Shown here piece after piece: positions 25,873 through 35,858 of a DNA stretch of 64,000 nucleotides (its first letter is position 1; every line of letters begins with the position of its first letter). A program made the translations under genes and the position numbers. The stretch covers positions 28,079 through 92,078 of the forward strand of contig JAHDEJ010000010.1 in the NCBI GenBank assembly GCA_020628865.1. The letters run 5' to 3'. Source of the DNA: Acidimicrobiales bacterium. GTDB lineage: Bacteria > Actinomycetota > Acidimicrobiia > Acidimicrobiales > SHLQ01. The notes beneath the pieces were generated by a model that was not told where the DNA came from, ran no database searches, and worked only from the letters and a program-made list of their open reading frames with translations.

Positions 25873-27567
25873 ATGTCCACGCCTGTCGAGCCAATCGCGG
25901 CCGCCCATCACTTCCTCGCAGGATGTGTCCAGGCGGGGATGCGACATGTCGTTCTGTCGCCCGGCTCACGATCGACGCCGCTGACGGTCGCGGCAGCCGA
26001 TGTCGAGGGGTTGGACTTCTCCATCCACCTCGATGAACGAACGGCAGCGTTCGTTGCATTGGGGCGGGCCAGGGTGTCCGGTGCGCCGGTGGGCGTCGTG
26101 TGCACGTCGGGCACCGCTGCAGCAAACCACCTTCCCGCTGTCGCCGAAGCCGGACAGTCCGGCATCCCATTGGTCGTCATCACCGCCGACCGACCGCCAG
26201 AACTCCAGGACTGGGGTGCGGGCCAGACCTTCGACCAGACACGACTGTTCGGAACCCAGGTGGTCGATTCGATCGAGATGCCGGTTGGCGGCGAGGCGGG
26301 CGTCGAGCACGCCGTACGTGCCGGGTGGCGGGCCGCCGACACGGCGGTGTCCCACAGCGGCCCGGTGCATGTCAACTGGCCGTTTCGGCTGCCGCTCGAG
26401 CCGACCGGCGATCCGATCCCGGCGGTACCACAGCTCGGTTCACGTTCCGACACCGCCGCCTCATTGACCGCAGCGTCGGCCGCCGACGCCGCCGCGCTCA
26501 CGTCGACGCCCCACGGCCTGATCATCGCCGGTCCGAACACATGCCATGCATCGCTTGCGGGCGAGCGCGAGGCGGTCTTCGAGCTCGCCCGTCGTACCGG
26601 TTGGCCCATCGCCGCCGATGTGCTCTCGGGCCTTCGGGGCGCTCCGGCCGATGTGCCGGTCATCGACGCCGCCGACCAGCTCTTCACGGTCCGCACGCTG
26701 CCCGAACCCGACCTGATCCTGCGCCTCGGCGAGACCCCCACCGCAAAGCCGCTCCGCCTGTGGTGGGAGACACTGTCCGGCCACCATGTGCTCGTCGACC
26801 CGCTGCGCCGCTGGCAGGACCCGTCGCATCGCTTCAGCCACGTCATTCGAACGCCGGTCTCCGCCCTGGTGTCTGCCTGTGTCGGACAACCCGACGCTGT
26901 GTGGAGGCAACGCTGGGTCGATCTCGGCGCCTCGGCCCGCAGCGCGTCCGACGACGTGCTGGCAACCTGGCCGTCGTTCACCGAGGCACATCTCGCTCGT
27001 GCGGTGAGCCACCACGTGCCCGCCGACACCCCCGTGGTCCTCTCGAGTTCCATGCCGATCCGAGACTTCGATTCCTTCGCCGCAGCCACGGACGCCCGAG
27101 TCGTCGTGTCCAACCGCGGTATCAACGGCATCGACGGGGTCGTCGCCACCGCATCAGGTGTTGCCGGGGCGCATCCGGAAGGCCGTGCGGTCGTGCTGAT
27201 CGGTGATGTGGCCGTACTGCACGACGTCGGTTCGGTCCTGGACGCGGCGCGGACCGGGGTGAACCTGACGCTCGTGGTTCCGAACAACGACGGCGGAGGG
27301 ATCTTCTCGTTTCTCCCCATCCACGATGCGCTCGACGCCGACCGGTACCGGACCCTGTTCCACACCCCACACGGCACGACCTTCGGCTTTCTGGCCGGGC
27401 ATCCCGGAATCGTCCACCGGACGCCCGAACCCGCTGACCTCGGCGCTGCGCTCGCCGAATCCGTCGGCGAGCCCGGAGTCTCGATCATCGAGATGCGGAT
27501 GGACACTCCGGACGCCGTTCGGCTGCACCGAGCAAGCGTCGCCGCCGTTGCGCAGGAGTGCCAGTGA
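25873..27567 (+). CDS. menD: SEPHCHC synthase (menaquinone biosynthesis)
   Basis: The 564-residue thiamine-diphosphate enzyme joins isochorismate and 2-oxoglutarate in menaquinone synthesis. The N-terminal VLSPGSRSTPLT, the glutamate of HLDERTAAFVALG (ThDP activation), TSGTAAANHLPAV, NRGINGIDG and the ThDP/Mg motif GDVAVLHDVG...NNDGGGIF are all present. ATG 25873 has AAGG 5 bp upstream and matches the family N-terminus. A longer in-frame extension runs into the M23 gene and is rejected. The stop overlaps menH. Confidence 0.95.
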   Translation: MSTPVEPIAAAHHFLAGCVQAGMRHVVLSPGSRSTPLTVAAADVEGLDFSIHLDERTAAFVALGRARVSGAPVGVVCTSGTAAANHLPAVAEAGQSGIPLVVITADRPPELQDWGAGQTFDQTRLFGTQVVDSIEMPVGGEAGVEHAVRAGWRAADTAVSHSGPVHVNWPFRLPLEPTGDPIPAVPQLGSRSDTAASLTAASAADAAALTSTPHGLIIAGPNTCHASLAGEREAVFELARRTGWPIAADVLSGLRGAPADVPVIDAADQLFTVRTLPEPDLILRLGETPTAKPLRLWWETLSGHHVLVDPLRRWQDPSHRFSHVIRTPVSALVSACVGQPDAVWRQRWVDLGASARSASDDVLATWPSFTEAHLARAVSHHVPADTPVVLSSSMPIRDFDSFAAATDARVVVSNRGINGIDGVVATASGVAGAHPEGRAVVLIGDVAVLHDVGSVLDAARTGVNLTLVVPNNDGGGIFSFLPIHDALDADRYRTLFHTPHGTTFGFLAGHPGIVHRTPEPADLGAALAESVGEPGVSIIEMRMDTPDAVRLHRASVAAVAQECQ

Positions 27568-28418
27568 CCGACGTGATCGTGCACCGACATCCCACCCCCG
27601 ATGGCACGGTGCTGACGGTTCGCACGCTGCCGGGAAAGGGAAACCCACTCGTCTTGTTGCACGGGTTCACCGGTGACGGAACGACGATGCAGGCGATCGG
27701 CGAGGACGCCCGACGTGGACGTCCGGCGGTGATGATCGATCTGATCGGTCATGGCGATTCGGAAGCGCCGAGCACGATCGAGCCATATCGGATGCCGTCC
27801 GTGGTCGACCAGGTCCTGTCGATCGTCGGTTCGCAGCCCTACGGGACCGTGCACCTGGCCGGCTACTCGATGGGTGGCCGCGTGGCGCTCTCCATGGCCG
27901 CCCGCGCCCCCTGGTACTTCGCCTCGGTCACGAGCATCAGCTCCACCGCAGGCATCGAGGACCCGGTCGACCGTCAGGCGCGCTACGACGCCGACCAGGC
28001 GCGGGCCGATCACCTCGAATCGATCGGGCTCGACGCCTTCATCGACGAGTGGTTGGCATTGCCGATGTTCAAACCCCTCGGTGCGGCTCTCACCGAGCCG
28101 CAGCGCGAGGCGACCGTTGCCCAGCGTCTCCGGAACCGAACGATCGGGCTCGCCAACAGTCTCCGGGCGACAGGCACCGGGTCCATGCCGCCGGTTTGGG
28201 ACTCGCTGGCGAGCCTCCGGAGCCCGCTCCTGGCCGTCGCCGGAGCACTCGACGGTGCGTACGTGGACCACGCCTCGCACCTGGCTGAGGTCTGTCCGTT
28301 CGGAACGCAGGCCACGGTCGCCGATGCCGGACATGCGCTGCCACTTGAAGATCCGAGCGCGGTTGCAACACTCCTCGGGCAATTTCTGGAAAGCTGTGAC
28401 GAACGCGGGCGACCCTGA
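27564..28418 (+). CDS. menH: MenH-like SHCHC synthase (alpha/beta hydrolase)
   Basis: A 284-residue alpha/beta hydrolase with LLHGFTGDGTTM near the N-terminus (oxyanion region), the nucleophile elbow GYSMGGRVAL, and a C-terminal DAGHALPLEDP with the catalytic His. Position between menD and menC gives the function: elimination of pyruvate from SEPHCHC. GTG 27564 overlaps the menD stop as GTGA, which is preferred to GTG 27558. menC begins 21 bp after the stop. Confidence 0.88.
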   Translation: MTDVIVHRHPTPDGTVLTVRTLPGKGNPLVLLHGFTGDGTTMQAIGEDARRGRPAVMIDLIGHGDSEAPSTIEPYRMPSVVDQVLSIVGSQPYGTVHLAGYSMGGRVALSMAARAPWYFASVTSISSTAGIEDPVDRQARYDADQARADHLESIGLDAFIDEWLALPMFKPLGAALTEPQREATVAQRLRNRTIGLANSLRATGTGSMPPVWDSLASLRSPLLAVAGALDGAYVDHASHLAEVCPFGTQATVADAGHALPLEDPSAVATLLGQFLESCDERGRP

Positions 28419-28439
28419 CCCTTCCCGCGTGGGACCGCC

Positions 28440-29483
28440 GTGAAGATCACCTCCAGCTCCATCGAGACCATCGACATCCGGTTGACGCGCAGCATCACCA
28501 CGGCGCGCGGCTCGCTCGGTGACCGCAGCGGCATCCGAGTGCGTCTCGAAACAGCGGATGCCGTGGGCTTCGGCGAGTCGGCTCCGATCCCCGGGGCCTC
28601 GGAGGGCGGCAGCCTCGAACGCATGGCATCCGAGCTCGATGCGTGGACCGATGCGGCAGCCAAGGGCACGATCGAGTCGCTCCTCGACGGCCTCGACGAC
28701 GCAGAGCTCGGACCGCTGTCCCGCTTTGCGGCGCACACGGCACTCGCCGACCTCGCCAGCCAGCACGCTGAGGTCCCGCTGCACCAGTGGTTGCGGGCCG
28801 GGAGCGAACCGACGGTGCGCACGAGCGCCCTCGTCTCGGCAGAGTCACCCAAGGACGTGCACGGCCTGGTCGGAGATCAGGTGAGCCGGGGTGTCACCGC
28901 CATCAAGCTCAAGGTCGCTGCCGCAGACACGGCACTCGACGCCACCCGCATCATCGCCGCCAGCGAAGCCTGCGGCCCCGACGTCGAACTCCGGCTCGAC
29001 GCCAACGGTGGCTGGACGCACGACGAGGCGCTGCGCGTGATCGGCCGCGTCGGCCGCCATCGCGTCGCCTACCTCGAAGACCCGACCTCCGACCCGGTGT
29101 CCTTCGGCACGATCGCTGAGGCAACCGGGGTGCCCATCGCCTACGACGTCCCCGAAACCGAGACCGACCTCTCGACCGTGCTCGAACGAACCGGCGCGAG
29201 CGTCATGGTCGTGAAGGCGGCCGCGGTCGGCGGTATCGACCGGATCGTCACCGCTGCCCGAGGGCTCGACGAGGGGCAACGACTCATCGTCTCGTCCTCG
29301 ATCGACGGACCGATCGGTCTGCAGGCCGGGCTGCATGCGGCTGCCGCGCTCCCCCACGACGATGCGCACGGTCTGGGCACGGCGGATCTGGTTCGGCAGA
29401 TGCCGGAGCGCCTCGTGCCGGTGGATGGCCGGATTGCACTCGCCGCCGCTACCGGGTTGGGGCTCGACGACCAGATCGGCTGA
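28440..29483 (+). CDS. menC: o-Succinylbenzoate synthase
   Basis: The 347-residue enolase-superfamily protein dehydrates SHCHC to o-succinylbenzoate. The KxK motif (AIKLKV), metal ligands in RLDANGGW and YLEDP, the third ligand in AYDVPET, and the second catalytic lysine in VVKAAAVGG are intact. GTG 28440 is 21 bp after menH. The gene ends 3 bp from the convergent stop of the VanY gene, with no room for a dedicated terminator. Confidence 0.92.
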   Translation: MKITSSSIETIDIRLTRSITTARGSLGDRSGIRVRLETADAVGFGESAPIPGASEGGSLERMASELDAWTDAAAKGTIESLLDGLDDAELGPLSRFAAHTALADLASQHAEVPLHQWLRAGSEPTVRTSALVSAESPKDVHGLVGDQVSRGVTAIKLKVAAADTALDATRIIAASEACGPDVELRLDANGGWTHDEALRVIGRVGRHRVAYLEDPTSDPVSFGTIAEATGVPIAYDVPETETDLSTVLERTGASVMVVKAAAVGGIDRIVTAARGLDEGQRLIVSSSIDGPIGLQAGLHAAAALPHDDAHGLGTADLVRQMPERLVPVDGRIALAAATGLGLDDQIG

Positions 29484-29486
29484 TCG

Positions 29487-30878
29487 TCAGTCGAGAGCCG
29501 TCAGGCTCCAGTGCCACGGTTCGCTCTCGAGATTCACGAATCCGTACTTCGGCGCATGCGCGGCCAGCCATTGGAAGCCAGCGCTGTCCTGTGACGTGAT
29601 CGATGCACCGTTGAAGGTGAAGTCGATCGCACGTCCCTGTTCGTGCTTCGAGAAGCCGGGACGGGCTGTGGGTGGAGCACACTCGAACACCGGCTTGTGC
29701 CAGATGTCGTACTCGGACCCGCCGCAGTGTGCGGCCCGGAGCTCGATCTGGCGCTGGATCGGTCGATAGCCCCAACCGGCCAGTTCGATGCCCTGCTCGA
29801 ACGCCTCGGTGAACAGCGCCCGTGTCTCTTCCTCGATGTCGACATGGACCTGGATGGCGAACCGGACTTCGGCCGGTCGGGCGATTTCGGCCAACGCCTC
29901 GATGGCGTCGGAGCCGTCGTCATCGGTGGATTCGAAATCGATCGCTGCCGTGTCGTCCACGACTTCGGCCTCGGGTTCTGCGTCAACGTCAGCGGGATCG
30001 GGCTCGTCGACGTAGAACTCGATCAGGACGATGTCTTCGAGATCGACGGGCGGCGGAATCTCGACCCCGTTCGTGCGAGCCACCGACGCGATGCGCTGGT
30101 TGATCGCTTCCTGCTGGTCCCGGATCTGCGTGGCCAGCTCCACGTTTCGTTCCTCGATGAACGCTGCCTCGGCCAGCCGTGCTTCGAGCTGTGTCTCCGC
30201 CGCCTGCACCAACAACGCCTGTCGGTTTCGAGCCACTTCGAGCGACGTCGTCCGCTTCTGTACGAGCTCGAGGCCGGCTTCGGCATCCTCGGCGGCAGCT
30301 TCCTGGACGCCGATCAGCAGTTCAGCCTCGACCTCGAGTGCCCGGAGGCGATCGAGGCCATCGGTGAGCGATCCGGTCTGCAGCTCGAGCAGATGACGGA
30401 ACCGTGATGCCTCACCGGGATCTTCTGAGAGCGCCAGCTGGGTCATGTCGTCGCTGTCGATGGTCTGCTCGCCGGTGAAGCTGGCAACGGCCAGGTCGGC
30501 GAGGTCTGATCGTGCCCCCTGAATCTCTTCCTGGACCCGGACCTGTTCCGCCTCGGCGGAGGCAACCGCTGCTTCAGCGGACGCCAGGGCCCGTTCAGCG
30601 TCCTCGAGACGGCTCTCCTGTACACGGACGATGGCGTTCAGTTCGTCGAGGGCCTCGGTGACCTCCTCAACGGTGGCGTTCGCAACGTCGATCAGCTGGA
30701 TGGTTGCGCCGGACTCTTCGCGGAGTTCTTCCTGTTCCGACTGCAGTTCCTCCAGTTCCTCGACGTCCTCCTGCGCCGACGCAGCGGGCAGGACGAGCGC
30801 GAAAACGAACGCCATCAGCGCTGCGGTGGTCGCCGCGCGCAAGAAACTCGGCCGCTCGGGGCCACGGGACCAACGCAT
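29487..30878 (-). CDS. Secreted coiled-coil VanY-type carboxypeptidase, copy 3
   Basis: A 463-residue protein: signal peptide (about 1-36, cut after ASA), then a long Glu/Ala-rich coiled coil (about 38-265), an acidic spacer rich in Asp/Glu (about 280-325), and a C-terminal M15/VanY domain. The zinc motif SKHEQGRAIDF and the terminal EPWHW are intact, with a Cys pair in AHCGGSEYD and FECAPP. Predicted to trim D-Ala from wall peptides outside the membrane, possibly positioned by the coiled coil. It is the last of three tandem paralogs, 57 bp after the middle one. The acidic spacer is unique to this copy. Confidence 0.85.
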   Translation of the reverse strand: MRWSRGPERPSFLRAATTAALMAFVFALVLPAASAQEDVEELEELQSEQEELREESGATIQLIDVANATVEEVTEALDELNAIVRVQESRLEDAERALASAEAAVASAEAEQVRVQEEIQGARSDLADLAVASFTGEQTIDSDDMTQLALSEDPGEASRFRHLLELQTGSLTDGLDRLRALEVEAELLIGVQEAAAEDAEAGLELVQKRTTSLEVARNRQALLVQAAETQLEARLAEAAFIEERNVELATQIRDQQEAINQRIASVARTNGVEIPPPVDLEDIVLIEFYVDEPDPADVDAEPEAEVVDDTAAIDFESTDDDGSDAIEALAEIARPAEVRFAIQVHVDIEEETRALFTEAFEQGIELAGWGYRPIQRQIELRAAHCGGSEYDIWHKPVFECAPPTARPGFSKHEQGRAIDFTFNGASITSQDSAGFQWLAAHAPKYGFVNLESEPWHWSLTALD

Positions 30879-30935
30879 CCGGTTCCATCGTCATCGCCGG
30901 CCCCGATCTGAGCCGTTCGGCCCAGTTCCGATATG

Positions 30936-32189
30936 TCAGTTGCCGTCGGTGCTCCAGTGCCAGGGTTCGCTCGGGAGGTTCACGAACCCGTATCGGGCCG
31001 CGTTCTCCGCAAGCCACACGAACCCAGGGTTGGATCGGCTGGTCATCGATGCACCGTTGTAGGTGAAGTCGATGGCGAGACCACGCTCGTGGTTCGACTG
31101 GCCCGGGCGTGCCGTCGGGGGCGAACAGGCGGACGCCGGCATCTCCCAGATGGCGTATTCGGAGGTGCCGCAATGCGCCATGCGCAGCTCGATCTGGCGA
31201 ATGTTGCTCCGGTAGCCCCATCCACCAAGATCGATGCCGTCGTTCCTGGCATCGGTCAGGAGTTGGTCGACCCGGTCCGCGATGTCTTTGTGCACCTCGA
31301 TGCCCTGAACGGATCGGATGTCTTCGGGCAGCGCGGGTGGGATCGGGGGCGGCCGGTTGGCAGCAGCTTCCGCAGCAGCTGCCGCTGCGGCCGCCGCAGC
31401 TTCCGCCCGGATTCGTTGGGCGATGACCTCTTCCTGCGCCCGGATCTCGGCGGCTTTCTCGGCATCGCGTTCCTCGATGAACGCCGCCTCGGCGAGCCTG
31501 GCCTCCAGCCGGGTTTCCGCAGCGGCCACCAGTTCCAGCTGGGCGTTGCGGGACGTGCCCAGTTCGGCCTCGCGGGCGAGGGCCTGTTGCCGGCCCTCTT
31601 CCGCAGCGTCGACGGCGACCCGGCGCTGGTCGGCGACGTCCTCCGCCTCGGCCACGAGTTGCTTGAGGCGATCGAGACCGTCGGTGAGGGATCCGGTCTG
31701 GAACTCGACCAGGCTCCGTCGCCTCGCCGCCTCAGAAGGGTCGTCGCTGAGCAGCAGCGCAGTGAGATCCTCGCCATTCGGTCCCGACTCCCCCGTGAAC
31801 GAGGCCACGGCCAGATCCGCCAGATCCCCTCGCAGGAGGTCCATCTCGGCCTCGATCGCTACCGCTCGGGCGGTGGCGGCCTCCACTTCCGCCTCGGCGC
31901 TGGCCACGGCCTGCTCGGCGGCGAGCAGTCGGGCCTCCTGCAGATCCACGAGGGCATTGAGGTTGCCGAGTGCCTCAGCCACGACATCGAAGTCGGCGGT
32001 GGCTGCATCGACGTCGAGTGCCTGGGCCGCCAGTTCCTCTTGAATCACCTCTCGCTGCGCCTTGAGGTCGTCCAAGACGTCTTCGTCGTCCTGCGCACCT
32101 GCCGGCGTCAGAGCGCCCAGCACGGTGAACAGCAGCACGACCACCACAACGGTGCGTGCACGCGCGACGAAGGACTCCACTCCGGCCAT
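30936..32189 (-). CDS. Secreted coiled-coil VanY-type carboxypeptidase, copy 2
   Basis: The 417-residue middle paralog has a signal peptide ending near PAGAQ, a coiled coil of about 230 residues including an Ala-run, and a VanY domain. SNHERGLAIDF and EPWHW carry the metal and catalytic residues, and the Cys pair is conserved (AHCGTSEY, SACSPP). ATG 32189 (MAGVESF) is preferred to the TTG three codons earlier. Gaps of about 55-65 bp separate it from copies 1 and 3, so the three are probably one operon. Substrate and physiological role are inferred from domain content. Confidence 0.85.
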   Translation of the reverse strand: MAGVESFVARARTVVVVVLLFTVLGALTPAGAQDDEDVLDDLKAQREVIQEELAAQALDVDAATADFDVVAEALGNLNALVDLQEARLLAAEQAVASAEAEVEAATARAVAIEAEMDLLRGDLADLAVASFTGESGPNGEDLTALLLSDDPSEAARRRSLVEFQTGSLTDGLDRLKQLVAEAEDVADQRRVAVDAAEEGRQQALAREAELGTSRNAQLELVAAAETRLEARLAEAAFIEERDAEKAAEIRAQEEVIAQRIRAEAAAAAAAAAAEAAANRPPPIPPALPEDIRSVQGIEVHKDIADRVDQLLTDARNDGIDLGGWGYRSNIRQIELRMAHCGTSEYAIWEMPASACSPPTARPGQSNHERGLAIDFTYNGASMTSRSNPGFVWLAENAARYGFVNLPSEPWHWSTDGN

Positions 32190-32253
32190 CCGAGACAATC
32201 TAGTCGCATCGGTCCGATGCGACGGCGCGCTCGGCTACGAATGACGAACGGCG

Positions 32254-33468
32254 TCAGCTGCCGTTGGTGCTCCAGTGCCAGGACTCGCTCGGCAGGTTCC
32301 GGAAGCCATAGTTCGCCGCGTTGTTCGAGAGCCACACAAAGCAGGGCGAACCCCGCCAACAGCTGGCGAAATCGATGGCCAGACCCCGCTCGTGCATCGA
32401 CTGCCCCGGGCGAGCCGTCGGGATTCGGCAGCTGCTCGGCGGTGAATCGTAGACGTCCGGACACCCGTTGATGACACGGAGTTCTGCGGTGCGTTGGGGC
32501 GAACGCCAGCCGTAGCCGGTGAGGTTCACGCCGTCGCTTCGGGCGTCCTGAATCATCCGGGTGACCGAGTCGCCGACGCTTTCGTGAACGAGGAAGCCCT
32601 CGGCGTTGACGAGATCGTCTTCACCAGCCGGCGGCACCAGATTGGCGCGGCGTGCGGCCGCCTCAGCAGCCGCCTTGCGTGCGGCTTCTTCGCGGATTCG
32701 CCGTGCGATCGCTTCTTCTTGCGCTCGGATCTCGGCGGCAAGGTCTGCATCGACCTCGTCGAGGAATGCGGCCTCGGCCAATCGGGCCTCGAGACGGGTT
32801 TCCGCAGCGATCACGAGTTCGACCTGGGCATCGATCGCTTCGTCGAGCTCTGCTCGGCGCTCCTCTGCCTCGATGCGGTTGGCCAGCGCTGCCTCGACGG
32901 CACGCACTCGTTGTGCCTCGACGAGCTCCGCCTCGGTCACCAGCGCCCGCATCCGATCCAGTGTGTCGCTCAGGTTTCCGGTCTGGAATTCGACCAGGCT
33001 GCGGCGGCGAGCGGCTTCGGTCGGATCGTCGTTGACAAGGAACGAGGTCAGGTCCTGCCCGTTCGCGCCCGCTTCGCCGGTGAACGCCTCGACGGCAAGG
33101 TCGCCGACGATCGCCTGCAGCGCTTCGATCTCCTCGGCGATCTCCTGGTTTCGTTGCTGAGCTGCGGCAACCTGTTCTTCCGCCGACAGGACCGCCTGCT
33201 CTGCATCGGCGAGACGAGCTTCTTGGAGGTCGACGAGCGCATTGATGTCGTCGAGCGCCTGCATCAGCACATCGAAGTCCGCCGTTGCGGCATCGACCTG
33301 CAGTGCCTTCGCTGCAGCCTCCTCTTGGAGCTGTTCACGCTCGGCCTTCAGCTCCTCGAGCTGCTCCTCATCGTCCTGGGCCAGTGCGGGAGCCCAGGCA
33401 AAGCCGATGATCGTGAGCAGCACCGCGAGCGCGGCAAACCAACGCGAGCGGCGGTCGAGAAGTGGCAC
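32254..33468 (-). CDS. Secreted coiled-coil VanY-type carboxypeptidase, copy 1
   Basis: The first gene of the trio encodes about 404 residues. It has a signal peptide (VPLLDRRSRWFAALAVLLT, then a cut near ALAQ), a coiled coil to about residue 270, and a VanY domain with SMHERGLAIDF and ESWHW. It has lost the AHCG cysteine context but has NGCPDVY, SSCRIP and an extra CWRGSPC, so its disulphides differ. The start is uncertain: GTG 33468 gives a normal signal peptide; TTG 33504 would add 12 residues. Confidence 0.83.
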   Translation of the reverse strand: MPLLDRRSRWFAALAVLLTIIGFAWAPALAQDDEEQLEELKAEREQLQEEAAAKALQVDAATADFDVLMQALDDINALVDLQEARLADAEQAVLSAEEQVAAAQQRNQEIAEEIEALQAIVGDLAVEAFTGEAGANGQDLTSFLVNDDPTEAARRRSLVEFQTGNLSDTLDRMRALVTEAELVEAQRVRAVEAALANRIEAEERRAELDEAIDAQVELVIAAETRLEARLAEAAFLDEVDADLAAEIRAQEEAIARRIREEAARKAAAEAAARRANLVPPAGEDDLVNAEGFLVHESVGDSVTRMIQDARSDGVNLTGYGWRSPQRTAELRVINGCPDVYDSPPSSCRIPTARPGQSMHERGLAIDFASCWRGSPCFVWLSNNAANYGFRNLPSESWHWSTNGS

Positions 33469-33599
33469 CCGAAGATACAAGCACTGTTTGGCTCGGAACG
33501 CCAATCACCCTCAAGGGAATCGGCCACTGCACGCGCGATCTTTAGCAATGAATATCACTGAACGTCGATCTCAGGGGGGCTGCGGCCCCGAGTCGCGAA

Positions 33600-35816
33600 T
33601 CAGACGCCCACGACGTCGACAGGCACGCCCGTGAGCTGTGAGGTTCCCGACAGCGGGTCGACCGAAGCAGACGGGGTCACGATGTTCACGTTTGCACCTG
33701 CGTGCTCTGCGGCGATCTGGAGCTGCGTGCCCGGCCGGTCGTGGCCCCAGCCATGGGGCATGCTCACCACGCCCGGGCGGAGAGCATCCGTGACCTCCAG
33801 TGCAACTTCGACGGAACCCGTCGCCGATGACAGGCGAACGCGTTGTCCGGTCTCCAGCGACCGGTGGGCGGCATCTTCCGGGTGCATCCGCAACGTGCAT
33901 CGCGGCTTGCCCTTCACGAGGATCCGAAGGTTGTGCATCCACGAATTGTTGGACCGCAGCGTGCGGCGGTTGATCAGCTCGAGCTCGGGCGGACGATCCT
34001 CGAGCAACTGGGCCACACGCGAAAGGTCCGCCACGAGATCCGGGTGATCGAACTCCGGGCGGCCCGACGGGGTCGACAGGATAGCCGGAAACCGCGGTTC
34101 CAATGCCCCAAGATCGATTCCGTGCGGATGGTCCTCGAGTCGTTCGAGCGACAGGCCCTCGGGATCCCCTGCCCCGAACCAGTCCCCCCAAGGCCCGCTG
34201 CGCACCATCAGATCCAGCAGCCGCAACGGTCCGGTGCGGCCTTCGACGCTGGATCGGACCATCGCCTCCGTGAGCGCCTCGGGCGCCTGTGGACTGCTCA
34301 GGACCCCGCCGATGATCTGCTCCGCCATCAGGTCGTCCACCGCGGCAGCACCGGCGGCGTCCCCGGCAAGCCCGCCGAGCACGGCGCTCAATCGTGCAGC
34401 GATCTGCCATTCGGGAAGCTGGTCGTCGTCGAGCGGGAGGACGGCGGGTGAGTAGTTGGCGACATTGCGGACGCTGAGGCCCGTGAAGGCGAGGTCGAAA
34501 TGGGGCTTCTGGAGGTGCGAGGGCGGCGGCAGGATCACGTCTGCATGGCGGGTGGTCTCATTGAGGTAGCAGTCGAGGCTCACCATGAAGTCGAGCGCGC
34601 CGAACGCTTCGTCGAGGCGCTCACCGTCGGGGCAGGACAGCACCGGGTTGCCGGCGACGGTCACCATCGCCGTGATGTTGCCGGCCTCGATCTCCTCGGC
34701 GAGGGCAGACACGGGATGCTCTCCGAGTTCGACGGGGAGCCCGGACACGGCCGTGCGGCGGCGTCCGAGGCGGACGGCGGGGCCGGTCGGGTCATCGGAT
34801 CGGTTGTTGCGCGACCCAGCGGGACTCGTCGGGAACATGGCGCCGCCGGGTTGGTCGAGGCTGCCCAGAAGGGCATTGACGACGTCGACCAGCCAACTCG
34901 CCGTCGTGCCGAAGGGCGTGACGGTGGTGCCGATCCTGGCGTAGACGCAGGGCCGTTCGGCCTCGGCCAGACGCTGGGCGAGCGCCCGGATTTCCGATGC
35001 GGCGATTCCGGTTCGTTCCGCCACCGTGTCCGGGGTGAATGGGGCAAGCGCGCCGACGACCCGGTCGAGCACCTCGGCGTCGGCAGGATCCGGACGGTGC
35101 TGCCCCGTGGCCACGAGCTCGGTGGCGAGCGCAGCGAGGAGGAGGACGTCGGTCGTCGGACGGATCGGCAGATGCACGTCTGCGGCCTCGGCGGTCCGGG
35201 TGCGGGCGGGGTCGACCACCGCAAAGAACCCGCCACGCTCCTTGAGGGCCTCGATCCGTCCGGGCCAATCCGGAGCGGTGGCGAGCGAGCCATTGCTGAC
35301 CATCGGGTTGGCGCCGAGGAGCAGCAATGCGTCCGTACGGTCGATGTCGGGAACCGGAATCGTGACCGACAGCCCGTACAGCAGGCCGCTGGCGAGTTCT
35401 CGTGGCCGCTGGTCGACGGTGGACGCCGAGTACACGTTCCGGGTGCCGAGGGCGGTGATGATGGCCCGCCCGTACAGCAGGAGGTCGAGGCCGTGCACGA
35501 CGGGGTTGCCGAGGTAGATGGCGGCCGCGTCGGTGTCGGGGTCGCGATGGGCGGTGAACCGCTCGGCGATGATGCCGTAGGCCTCCTCCCAACTGACCGG
35601 TACGTGCCGGCCGTCGATTTTGGCGAGTGGTTGGCGGAGCCGGTCCGGGTCCTCGTGGAAGTGGCCGAGTGTGGTGCCCTTCGGGCAGAGGAATCCGGCG
35701 GAGAACACGTCCTCGGCGTCGCCGCGTGTTCGGGTGACTCGGCCGTCGGTGACTTGGAGTTCCAACCCGCAGGTCGCTTCACAGAGTGGGCACGTTCGAT
35801 ACGCCAGCGTTTCCAT
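33600..35816 (-). CDS. Molybdopterin-dependent oxidoreductase with 4Fe-4S site
   Basis: The 738-residue protein belongs to the DMSO-reductase superfamily. An N-terminal CPLCEATC...FLCPKG binds a 4Fe-4S cluster. The molybdopterin domains follow (LLLLGANPMVSNGS, VTVAGNPVLSCPDG), and the C-terminal molydopterin-binding fold contains MPHGWGHDRPG. The position usually holding the metal ligand reads STVDQRPRE. No signal peptide, so it is cytosolic. No partner subunit is adjacent, and the substrate cannot be assigned from the sequence. A pair of 23-bp direct repeats lies 43-99 bp upstream. Confidence 0.9.
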   Translation of the reverse strand: METLAYRTCPLCEATCGLELQVTDGRVTRTRGDAEDVFSAGFLCPKGTTLGHFHEDPDRLRQPLAKIDGRHVPVSWEEAYGIIAERFTAHRDPDTDAAAIYLGNPVVHGLDLLLYGRAIITALGTRNVYSASTVDQRPRELASGLLYGLSVTIPVPDIDRTDALLLLGANPMVSNGSLATAPDWPGRIEALKERGGFFAVVDPARTRTAEAADVHLPIRPTTDVLLLAALATELVATGQHRPDPADAEVLDRVVGALAPFTPDTVAERTGIAASEIRALAQRLAEAERPCVYARIGTTVTPFGTTASWLVDVVNALLGSLDQPGGAMFPTSPAGSRNNRSDDPTGPAVRLGRRRTAVSGLPVELGEHPVSALAEEIEAGNITAMVTVAGNPVLSCPDGERLDEAFGALDFMVSLDCYLNETTRHADVILPPPSHLQKPHFDLAFTGLSVRNVANYSPAVLPLDDDQLPEWQIAARLSAVLGGLAGDAAGAAAVDDLMAEQIIGGVLSSPQAPEALTEAMVRSSVEGRTGPLRLLDLMVRSGPWGDWFGAGDPEGLSLERLEDHPHGIDLGALEPRFPAILSTPSGRPEFDHPDLVADLSRVAQLLEDRPPELELINRRTLRSNNSWMHNLRILVKGKPRCTLRMHPEDAAHRSLETGQRVRLSSATGSVEVALEVTDALRPGVVSMPHGWGHDRPGTQLQIAAEHAGANVNIVTPSASVDPLSGTSQLTGVPVDVVGV

Positions 35817-35858
35817 GCAGAGAGTTCATCACAACCTGCACCACAAGACCCGCTCCCA

